From: Paenibacillaceae bacterium
GTDB lineage: Bacteria; Bacillota; Bacilli; Paenibacillales; Paenibacillaceae
Assembly: GCA_900766135.1 (NCBI GenBank)
Contig: CAAFUF010000049.1
Location: 54,940 to 118,939, forward strand
DNA: 64,000 nucleotides
Direction: 5' to 3'
Positions within the stretch are counted from its first letter, which is position 1, and every line of letters starts with the position of its first letter. Both the position numbers and the translations under genes were made by a program. The notes beneath the pieces were generated by a model. The model was not told the DNA's origin and did no database searches. It saw nothing but the letters and a program-made list of their open reading frames with translations. This document shows positions 53,032 to 60,433 of the stretch, piece after piece.

Positions 53032-54759
53032 GTGGGTTCCTTTTGGCAGATTAAAATCTATCGCAGCAAATTCATTGCCTATACGGTGTTTGTCGTGACG
53101 ATCGGTCTGGCGCTGGGCATCATGACCTGCGCGGTCCTCATGTATCAGTGGATCGAGAGCGCCCGAAGCGAGGCGGTCAGCGCCTTCGCCCGGATCGAGA
53201 ATGAACTGCAATATGATACGGATCGCATTGAGGGGTATATGCAGCGCATTTACTCCAACGACCGCCTGATGACGGATGTGCGTTATTTTCTGGGCAACAC
53301 GGCGGAGGGTTATCTGACGAGCCGGCTTGAATATAGCTTATACAACGAACCGCTGGTCTCTTTTCCGGAAGATATGAGGGCCTTCTTATACAGCTCGATG
53401 AAGGGGGATTTGACCCAAGTCAGCCTGCATACCGAGACGGATAGCAATATGGTCCGCTTTGATGAGAACGGCAATGCCAGCTTCCGGTTTAACGTTCCGA
53501 ACACGGATGAGATCTTTCGCGAGAAGATGGAGAAGGGATTCGTGTACCGCAAGAAGTTGTCCGATCCCAATCAGATTTCCCGTCAGATCGGCGAGTTCCG
53601 CTTCCTGATCGGCAGCGATCCGTTGTTCCGGAAGATACAAGGGTATAAGTTGGATATCGCGGCAGCCGTAAGCGCTTCGGGTGAAGTTTATATGATCTCC
53701 GGCATGGATCACGGGACGAAAGAGATGATTCTTCAAGCCACGGAAGAGAAACGGAACAGCGGGTATTCCTCTTTGGGGGGGAACAAGAACGTATTTTTCA
53801 TGACCTTTTCCTCCACGAAGTTCGATTACCGGTTTGTGTTTCTCGTGGATCTGTCGCACCTGATGCGTCAAAAGGCGGGCATCCTGATCACCGTCGTAGG
53901 GATCGTTCTGTTGGCCATGATCAGCGTGCTGCTGCTCATCGTTTACAATATGCGGGACGATGCGAGATTCTTAAAGCACATTATCCATTCCATCAAACGC
54001 GTGAAAACGGCGGACTTTACGTCCAATTCCCCTGCCCGGTATCGGCGCAACGAATACGGCATGATTGCCCGTGAATTGGACGATATGGTTCATGAGCTCG
54101 ATAAACACATCCGCACCGAGTATCTGCTGAAGCTGAAGCAGCAGGAAACCGAAATGAAAGCGCTTCAGCATCAAATCAACCCGCATTTTCTATACAACAC
54201 TTTAGAATCGATTCGCTCTACCGCATTGGTTCACCGTGACGTTGACACTGCGGATGCCATTGCGACCTTAGGTTCTCTCTACCGCGATATCGTCCATAAA
54301 GATAATCTGATTTCGATCGGCGAAGAGCTGGAGTTATTGCAGAAATACCTAAGCATCATGGAACTGAAATATCCCGGAAGGTTCTATTTCCAAATCAATG
54401 TGGATGAGGCCCTCTTATCCTTATTGACGGTCAAATTTTGGATGCAGCCGCTGGCCGAAAACTTCTTCGTTCATGGGTTCAATCCGAGCAGCGAGTTTAA
54501 TCTGCTTGTCGTGAATGGCTGGGAGGAGGAAGAACGCTTCGTCCTGGAATTCGTGGATAACGGAAAACGGATACCCGAAGCGCGGTTGGAGGAAGTGAGG
54601 CGTAACCTTTACTGCAAGGAAGAAACGCCTGTACGGAGCATAGGGTTGCGGAATGTGTACACCCGGCTGCATTTTTTCTATGGAGAAGTCTTTTCGATGG
54701 ACATTGAGAATAACGAGGAAGCAGGAGTCAAGATTACCGTGATGATCTCAAAGGGGTGA
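53032..54759 (+). CDS. YesM-type sensor histidine kinase
   Basis: With a GTG start at 53032 the protein has 575 residues; AAGGAGG (53018-53024) lies 7 nt upstream, whereas the in-frame ATG at 53005 has no site. TM1 is at about 15-38, an extracellular sensor region spans about 40-275, and TM2 is at about 281-307, followed by a HAMP-like linker. The kinase core has HQINPHFLYNTLES (phosphoacceptor His385) and an ATPase domain ending with IGLRNVYTRL. The N-box region reads MQPLAENFFVHG, a variant of the usual LVENAxxHG. It is followed after 7 nt by its regulator. It presumably senses the substrate of the neighbouring LplBCA importer. Confidence 0.9.
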   Translation: MGSFWQIKIYRSKFIAYTVFVVTIGLALGIMTCAVLMYQWIESARSEAVSAFARIENELQYDTDRIEGYMQRIYSNDRLMTDVRYFLGNTAEGYLTSRLEYSLYNEPLVSFPEDMRAFLYSSMKGDLTQVSLHTETDSNMVRFDENGNASFRFNVPNTDEIFREKMEKGFVYRKKLSDPNQISRQIGEFRFLIGSDPLFRKIQGYKLDIAAAVSASGEVYMISGMDHGTKEMILQATEEKRNSGYSSLGGNKNVFFMTFSSTKFDYRFVFLVDLSHLMRQKAGILITVVGIVLLAMISVLLLIVYNMRDDARFLKHIIHSIKRVKTADFTSNSPARYRRNEYGMIARELDDMVHELDKHIRTEYLLKLKQQETEMKALQHQINPHFLYNTLESIRSTALVHRDVDTADAIATLGSLYRDIVHKDNLISIGEELELLQKYLSIMELKYPGRFYFQINVDEALLSLLTVKFWMQPLAENFFVHGFNPSSEFNLLVVNGWEEEERFVLEFVDNGKRIPEARLEEVRRNLYCKEETPVRSIGLRNVYTRLHFFYGEVFSMDIENNEEAGVKITVMISKG

Positions 54760-54766
54760 CTTCAGG

Positions 54767-55528
54767 ATGTACAAACTTCTGATCGTTGATGACGAACCGC
54801 AGATTCTGGAAGGCATGAAGCGAACCTTGGATTGGGCCGAATACGGCTTCCACCAAGTCGAGACGAGCGAAACGAAACAGGATGCGATCGCCAAGTCCGT
54901 GGAGTTCATGCCGGACATCGCCATTTTCGATGTCTGTATCGGCACCGACCTCGGCTATGAGATCATCCATAAGCTCAATGAGCTGCGGCTCCCTACCAAA
55001 TATATCATTATGAGCGGTTACAGCGAGTTCGAATATGCTCAGGCGGCGATCCGCTGCGGCGTGAAGGACTATCTGCTTAAACCCGTCGATCGTTCCAAGC
55101 TGCAGAAGGTGATCGAGAAGATCATCGTGGAGGATCTGAACGGGACGTTGGACGGGATCCACCGGAAGGACATGAACACGGATCCGATCCTGGGGATTCC
55201 TTACGAGGAGTTATCCAAGCTGACCAACCGCATCCTGCTGATGGTGAAGGCGGAATATGCCCAGAACATCACGCTGAAGTCGGTGGCCGAGCGTTTTCGC
55301 ATGAATAGTACCTACCTCGGGCAGCTGTTTCTAAAGGAAACCTGCATGAAATTTTCCGAATATTTGATGGCTTATCGGATGCGGAGCGCAAAGGAGCGCA
55401 TTCTGGCCACGAACGAGAAAATCTCCAGCATCGCCCATGACGTGGGGTACCAGAACCTGAATTATTTTTACACGCATTTTCAAGGATATTATGGCTTGTC
55501 CCCTTCGGATCTGCGGAAAAAAGGTTAG
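54767..55528 (+). CDS. Compact AraC-type response regulator
   Basis: The 253-residue protein has a receiver (1-120) with VDDE, phosphoacceptor Asp55 and the Lys in LLKPV. A C-terminal AraC domain (about 150-250) follows, with RFRMNSTYLGQLFLKETC and DVGYQNLNYFYTHFQ segments. It lacks the long middle region seen in the YesN homologue at 34357. The segment after Asp55 reads DVCIGTDLG, where most receivers have DxxMPxxDG. GACTTCAGG precedes the ATG weakly. It lies between its kinase and a binding-lipoprotein gene (28 nt downstream). Confidence 0.9.
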   Translation: MYKLLIVDDEPQILEGMKRTLDWAEYGFHQVETSETKQDAIAKSVEFMPDIAIFDVCIGTDLGYEIIHKLNELRLPTKYIIMSGYSEFEYAQAAIRCGVKDYLLKPVDRSKLQKVIEKIIVEDLNGTLDGIHRKDMNTDPILGIPYEELSKLTNRILLMVKAEYAQNITLKSVAERFRMNSTYLGQLFLKETCMKFSEYLMAYRMRSAKERILATNEKISSIAHDVGYQNLNYFYTHFQGYYGLSPSDLRKKG

Positions 55529-55555
55529 GCTCCTCGTAGCGGAAAGGAGGATGTT

Positions 55556-57076
55556 ATGCAGCGACCCTCTTGGTTCAGTCGCATGGTCCTTTGCGTGGTG
55601 GTGACCGGCTTGTTCTCCCTGCTTGGCGCAGGCTGTTCCCTTTCTTCGGACAAAGGGGATACGGTGCCCCGCGGGGACATGGTCAATCTGATTTATTATA
55701 CGATTGGAGAGCCGGATCCGGATCTGAAGATGGTGAACGACAAAATCAATGAAGTGTTGGCCAAGAAAATCGGCATCACTGTCACTTACATCAAGATCGG
55801 ATGGCAGGAATACGAAAATCGCCTGAACACGATGGTATCGGCAGGGACTCCCTTCGACATTGCCTACTCCCCGGAGTTCACCACGTATGTCAAGCGAGGG
55901 GCCTGGCTGCGGCTGGATGACTATTTGTCCAGTACGGGCAAGGATATGTACGATGTGATCGACCCTATTTTTTGGCAAGGGGTACGCATGGACGACGGGG
56001 GGATCTATGGCGTGCCGACCAATAAGGAGTTATCGGTGCGGCAACAGTGGATGTATCCGGAAGAGCTGGTGAACAAGTATAACCTCGATATTGCCAAGTA
56101 CAACACCCTGGAGTCGCTGGAACCCTTGTTTCGGATGATCAAGCAGAAGGAATTCGATTATTTGCCGATGGAGCTGGATAAGGATTCCCACAACTTTTTT
56201 GCTTTGTATGGTTACGAGTACGTGATTGATAAGGAGCTCCCGCTGATGCTGAGGTCTTTAGATCCGAGATCCCGGGTCGTGAATATTTTCGAAACCGCGG
56301 AAGCCCGGCAGGTGCTGGATACGCTTCGGCGTTATTACCAAGCAGGCTACATTAACGAAGATGCGGCCTTGCGGGAGAGTCAGCAGCTGGAGAGAGGGAA
56401 GAAGGTGTTCTGGAAGGCTTCGAGCGGCGGCCCCCTTTCCGAGAACAGCTGGAGCAAGGATCGCGGCTACAAGGTGGTGGCGCATCCCGTAACGAAGGAA
56501 GTGGTTACGACCGAAGACGTACGGGGAGGCGTTATGGCGGTCAGCGCGGATACGAAGTACCCGGTCGAGTGCATCCAGTTTTTGAATCTGCTGAATACCG
56601 ACCCGGAGGTCCGCAACCTGTTTAATTATGGGATCGAGGGCGTGCATTACATGCTGGACAAGAACGGTCAAATCGTGCTGATCCCCCCGAAAGACGCAGA
56701 CGGTCATCCGATTCCGGACGCCCCGCCAAGCTATACGGGAGTGACGTATACCCAAGGCAACTGGTTCATCTTAAAGACGAGGGGCGGCGAGAGTCCGGAA
56801 CCGCTAAACAAATGGGAGGAATTTCGCGCTTCGAACGAAAGAGCCGTTAAATCCAGCACGTTTGGGTTTACGCCGGATTTATCGATGATGCCGATCCAGA
56901 TGCAGAACATCAAGATGGTCTGGCAAAAATACTATCCGAGCCTCATGACAGGCAGCGTCGACGTAGACACGGAGTTGCCGAAGTTTAATGAGGAGCTGAA
57001 ACAGGCGGGCCTGGACGAGGTTCGGGCCGAGGTTCAAAAGCAGCTGGATGCTTGGCGCGCTTCGAATAAGCGGTAA
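55556..57076 (+). CDS. Second LipO-type substrate-binding lipoprotein, in the kinase/regulator unit
   Basis: The 506-residue protein has a signal peptide with lipobox LGAGC (Cys near residue 27). The solute-binding domain is paralogous to the product of 51393: both start with a YTIG or WTIG segment and share FDI after an INTIV/LNTMV stretch. The C-terminal DUF3502-like part is also shared. GGAAAGGAGG precedes the ATG. No permease follows; instead it is in line with the kinase and regulator genes, so it may act as an accessory receptor for sensing, or share the LplBC permeases. It ends at a strong bidirectional terminator. Confidence 0.88.
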   Translation: MQRPSWFSRMVLCVVVTGLFSLLGAGCSLSSDKGDTVPRGDMVNLIYYTIGEPDPDLKMVNDKINEVLAKKIGITVTYIKIGWQEYENRLNTMVSAGTPFDIAYSPEFTTYVKRGAWLRLDDYLSSTGKDMYDVIDPIFWQGVRMDDGGIYGVPTNKELSVRQQWMYPEELVNKYNLDIAKYNTLESLEPLFRMIKQKEFDYLPMELDKDSHNFFALYGYEYVIDKELPLMLRSLDPRSRVVNIFETAEARQVLDTLRRYYQAGYINEDAALRESQQLERGKKVFWKASSGGPLSENSWSKDRGYKVVAHPVTKEVVTTEDVRGGVMAVSADTKYPVECIQFLNLLNTDPEVRNLFNYGIEGVHYMLDKNGQIVLIPPKDADGHPIPDAPPSYTGVTYTQGNWFILKTRGGESPEPLNKWEEFRASNERAVKSSTFGFTPDLSMMPIQMQNIKMVWQKYYPSLMTGSVDVDTELPKFNEELKQAGLDEVRAEVQKQLDAWRASNKR

Positions 57077-57091
57077 GTCCGCAGATTCAAA

Positions 57092-57131
57092 AAAACGGCG
57101 GTGCAGGGAGAATTCCTTGCACCGCCGTTTT
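57092..57131. terminator. Bidirectional terminator between lipoprotein gene and xylanase gene
   Basis: A perfect 14-bp stem (57092-57105 with 57118-57131) with A-run and T-run flanks lies between two convergent genes. Confidence 0.92.
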
Positions 57132-57135
57132 GGTG

Positions 57136-60100
57136 TTATTTCTTTTTCCCTTTCGGGACCTGGACCGTCGTTTGGGCGGTCGTTTTGTTGCCGGCCTTGT
57201 CGATGGCTTCGTAGGTAATCGTATAGATTCTTCCGTTTCCTTTCCCCGATCGCTCCGCCCGAAGCTGGAACTCCTGGTCGGCGGTTCCGAGATCGGCGCC
57301 TTGGATGTCGTTGGGTTTATCCCCGTCGCCCAGGCCGTTGTCGCTCTCGTTGCTGGTGATCGACACCAACTTGACCGATGCGATGCCGGAACCTGTATCG
57401 GTAGCCGTCCAGCTGATCCGGATCGGAACCAGCTTGTGGTTTGGCGTCGAGAGAACGGCAGGGCTTGCGGTAATCTTTAAGACGGGCGGCGTTGTATCGA
57501 CATTGCCCTTGCCCGTTAGCGTCAGCACGCCGTAAACGGAGGTGTCCTGATACCCGTTGCCGGTCGTGTCGTTCCAGGCGGCCACGCTTTGGCGCGCGCC
57601 GTCTTTGGCATCGTTGATCTGCGCGTCGAAGCCGATTTTCACGTTGTTCGCCGGACTGACCGTTTTTAGCGGGATCTTCATTTCAACCGTATAATTCGTC
57701 CCGTCGACTCGCGCAGCCGAAACAAAGCCGGCGGCGAGTTTCTCCGGATTAAAGCTGGTCTCATTCGCGTAGTTCACGCGGTATTGTCCATCGTCGTCCT
57801 GATAGAACGAGGTCTTGGCATTGTTTTCGTCCAGGAACACCTCGACGGAATCCTGCTCCCATGGGTTTGGACTGTTCTTATCCAACTGCGCGTCGCTGAC
57901 TAGGACCAGGACGTACAGGTTGTGATCGTCCCAGAGGGCTTTGGCCGTACCGGTTGCGCCTTGCCAAGCCGTTTGGTAACGCTGGATCGGCATCGCCGGG
58001 GCCTTGCTCCAAACCGCGTCCACCGCCCCGTCTACGGAAGGCGTCCCATAGACTGCGGTAGAGTGGTTCGCTTCGGACACATCCGGTTGATGCTCCGCGA
58101 TGAATTTGGCGGGATCGATCACGCCGTAGTATGCCGGTTTGGCTTGAAGATTCTTGTCAAACACCAGCGGGTTGGACGAGGATCGCCAGCTGGTGCCGTC
58201 ATCCAGTCCCCAGAAGGTCACGCGCGCGATGTGATCCGCATGGGCTTTGAAAATTTGCATCAGTTGCGCGTACAAATATCCCTGCGCATTGGCTAGCTTC
58301 TCGGACAGCTGGTAGTTGCTGCCGGCTTGGATGTCCAGCTCGGTGATGCTGACTTCCACGCCCAGGGAGATGAATTTCTCCAGGGACAGCCGAACGTTTT
58401 CCGGATTCGTGTTGACGTTATAGTGCGCCTGCATGCCGATGCCGTCAATCAGCTTTTTACCCGGATGAGTCAGCGCATATTTGTCATTCAAGGCCTTGAC
58501 CATGTTATAGATAGCCTGGGCTTTGTTCTGGTTATCTTCGTTGTAATCGTTATAGTACAGCTTAATATTCCATTCCGGATGCCGGTCGAGCACTTCCCGG
58601 GCCGCGAGGAACGCTTGCTCGACGAAGTCGGCGCCGATCGCGGTTTTCCATGGGGCTTGCCGCAAGGAGGCTTGCCAGTCTGCCGGGTTCCCGGGGTTAT
58701 CGTTCATCGCTTCGTTCACGACGTCCCAAGAAATCACCCGGTCGCCGAAATGCTCCATGACGGTTTGAATATGGGTGCGCAAATTCGCCAAGGCTTCCTC
58801 CCGGCTCAAAGGCACCACGTTCCCTTGCGCATCGGTAGCGGTATTCATCCAGGCCGGCGATTGCTGATGCCATACCAGTACGTGGCCGTGCATTTGCATG
58901 CCTTCCGACCGGACCTTATCGACCATGGCATCTGCCGCGGCAAACGTAAAATTGCCTTTCGTCGGCTGCAGGCCGTCGGGCTTCATGGCGTTGCCGGCCG
59001 TGGCGATGTTATGGTGCATGCCAAGCAACTCCAGCCTCACGCCCTCCAAATCTTCCGCTGAGATGGCGTTACCGATCAAGAAGTCGTTCTGGTAAGCTGT
59101 TTTGATCGGGACCAGGTCTTTTTGGATGGCAATCGGGCCGGATCCGGTGCTTTCGAAGCTCACGTCGTCAATGTAAAAAGAAGCGGTCGCGTTATTCGAA
59201 CTTTCGACATAGATCGTTAAAAATTCGCCGCCCACGCTGTTGTAACGGTAGGTTCCTTCAAACTGGACCCAGTTGTCCCCGGTGTTGATGGTTTTGGGGG
59301 AAAGGGCCACGTAATTCGCGCTGCTGCCTTCGCCGATTTGGGTGGACAGCTGGATTTGCGAGCTGGCGGGATCGATCAGCTTCACCCAGGCCGAAATCTT
59401 GTATTCGGCGCCTTGGTTCACGTATTTCTCTACGCGCAGCGTGGGCCCGTGCCAGGTGTTGGTACGGCCTTCGACCTTCAGCGCATAAGAGCCGCCCGGC
59501 GTATGGTTCGCTTCGTTCGTTACGGTTAGCGTTTCCGTACCGGCTCGACCCGTGAACCCGCCGGCGGTTTGATCCTCAAAGGTGATCGTGGAGAAAGGCA
59601 AGGCCGGGTCTCTTGGCGGTTGCTCACCGCCGCCGGAGCCTGCTTGTTCCGTGATGCGAATGTCTCCGATGTAGTAAGGAACCGCAGCGCCCGCGGCGTT
59701 GGAGTTGATGCGCAGCGCCTTGTCCGCGCCCGTATCCACGGTAAATTCCTTCGTCAAGGTCACGGCTTGGCCGGCGAGATAATCCGCTTCGGCATAATTG
59801 CCGTAGCTGTCTACGGTTTGGAGCGCGGCTTTGGCGCCGGTAGGTACGCTAACTGCAGCGTCTACATATACGGTAACGTTGACGGTATAGGTTTTGCCGT
59901 TAGTCAAGCCGATGTCGCTAAACCGGAAATCGGCCGCATCCCAGTTGTTCACCCGGTTGCTGACATATACGGCGCCTCCGTCCTCGTTGCCGGCAAACGT
60001 CTTGCCGGTGACCGGCGTCAGGGTCGCACCCCCCGATTGGACCGCCTTGCCTATTCCGTTCGCGAAGTCCTCATGATACACCGTAACCGTGCCGTCCTGA

Positions 60101-60201
60101 GCCGAAGTATCGGCCTTGGTTACCGACACCGGCCATCCTGCAGGCAGCAGCAAGACGGCAGCGATCAGCAGCATGAGGGCACGTTTCATCGTTTGATTCA
60201 T
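57136..60201 (-). CDS. Secreted multidomain GH10 endo-1,4-beta-xylanase
   Basis: The protein has 1021 residues. A signal peptide (about 1-30) is followed by two CBM22/CBM4_9-type modules (about 35-180 and 200-345). The GH10 barrel (about 350-710) has acid/base Glu497 in WDVVNEAM and nucleophile Glu621 in ITELDIQ. A CBM9 module (about 725-920) and a C-terminal Ig-like domain (DTTPPVLKITA, about 925-1010) complete it. It cleaves xylan backbones outside the cell. Similar Paenibacillus xylanases often end in SLH domains; none is present here, so it is probably released. The ATG at 60201 is chosen because GGGGAG lies 8 nt upstream. Confidence 0.93.
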   Translation of the reverse strand: MNQTMKRALMLLIAAVLLLPAGWPVSVTKADTSAQDGTVTVYHEDFANGIGKAVQSGGATLTPVTGKTFAGNEDGGAVYVSNRVNNWDAADFRFSDIGLTNGKTYTVNVTVYVDAAVSVPTGAKAALQTVDSYGNYAEADYLAGQAVTLTKEFTVDTGADKALRINSNAAGAAVPYYIGDIRITEQAGSGGGEQPPRDPALPFSTITFEDQTAGGFTGRAGTETLTVTNEANHTPGGSYALKVEGRTNTWHGPTLRVEKYVNQGAEYKISAWVKLIDPASSQIQLSTQIGEGSSANYVALSPKTINTGDNWVQFEGTYRYNSVGGEFLTIYVESSNNATASFYIDDVSFESTGSGPIAIQKDLVPIKTAYQNDFLIGNAISAEDLEGVRLELLGMHHNIATAGNAMKPDGLQPTKGNFTFAAADAMVDKVRSEGMQMHGHVLVWHQQSPAWMNTATDAQGNVVPLSREEALANLRTHIQTVMEHFGDRVISWDVVNEAMNDNPGNPADWQASLRQAPWKTAIGADFVEQAFLAAREVLDRHPEWNIKLYYNDYNEDNQNKAQAIYNMVKALNDKYALTHPGKKLIDGIGMQAHYNVNTNPENVRLSLEKFISLGVEVSITELDIQAGSNYQLSEKLANAQGYLYAQLMQIFKAHADHIARVTFWGLDDGTSWRSSSNPLVFDKNLQAKPAYYGVIDPAKFIAEHQPDVSEANHSTAVYGTPSVDGAVDAVWSKAPAMPIQRYQTAWQGATGTAKALWDDHNLYVLVLVSDAQLDKNSPNPWEQDSVEVFLDENNAKTSFYQDDDGQYRVNYANETSFNPEKLAAGFVSAARVDGTNYTVEMKIPLKTVSPANNVKIGFDAQINDAKDGARQSVAAWNDTTGNGYQDTSVYGVLTLTGKGNVDTTPPVLKITASPAVLSTPNHKLVPIRISWTATDTGSGIASVKLVSITSNESDNGLGDGDKPNDIQGADLGTADQEFQLRAERSGKGNGRIYTITYEAIDKAGNKTTAQTTVQVPKGKKK

Positions 60202-60233
60202 TCGATCACTCCCCTTTGTCATTGAATGGAATG

Positions 60234-60247
60234 GTTAAGCGCTTTCA
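60234..60247. promoter_or_regulatory. cre-like site before the xylanase gene
   Basis: On the minus strand TGAAAGCGCTTAAC matches 12 of 14 positions of the cre consensus and shares the TGAAAGCGCT core with the sites at 30422 and 49355. It lies between the -10 element and the ribosome-binding site. Confidence 0.45.
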
Positions 60248-60280
60248 TTTTGTTCGAAGGCTCCTCCTTTCCTGCCTCAA

Positions 60281-60316
60281 ATGATACCACCCCGCCGGGA
60301 AGCCTGACTTTCTCAA
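60281..60316 (-). promoter_or_regulatory. Xylanase promoter with TTGAGAAAG element
   Basis: On the minus strand TTGAGAAAG (60316-60308) is followed after 21 bp by TATCAT (60286-60281). Spacing is the same as between TTGTGAATG and TAAAAT in the two shared modules at 30 and 36 kb. The similarity is loose outside these elements. Confidence 0.4.
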
Positions 60317-60354
60317 AATTAAAGGTATTGCCGTGGTTTTTTTAGAAGAAATGG

Positions 60355-60407
60355 AAAAAAGCGCCGCAGGCCGGCGAAACTTGGTTTCGCTCGTCTCTTG
60401 CAGCGCT
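60355..60407 (-). terminator. Terminator of the FAD-oxidoreductase gene
   Basis: A long imperfect hairpin (60361-60380 with 60384-60406, inner stem GCGAAAC/GTTTCGC) is followed on the minus strand by six T (60360-60355). Confidence 0.75.
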
Positions 60408-60433
60408 TGGGCTATGCCGTGATTTACGTGCGC

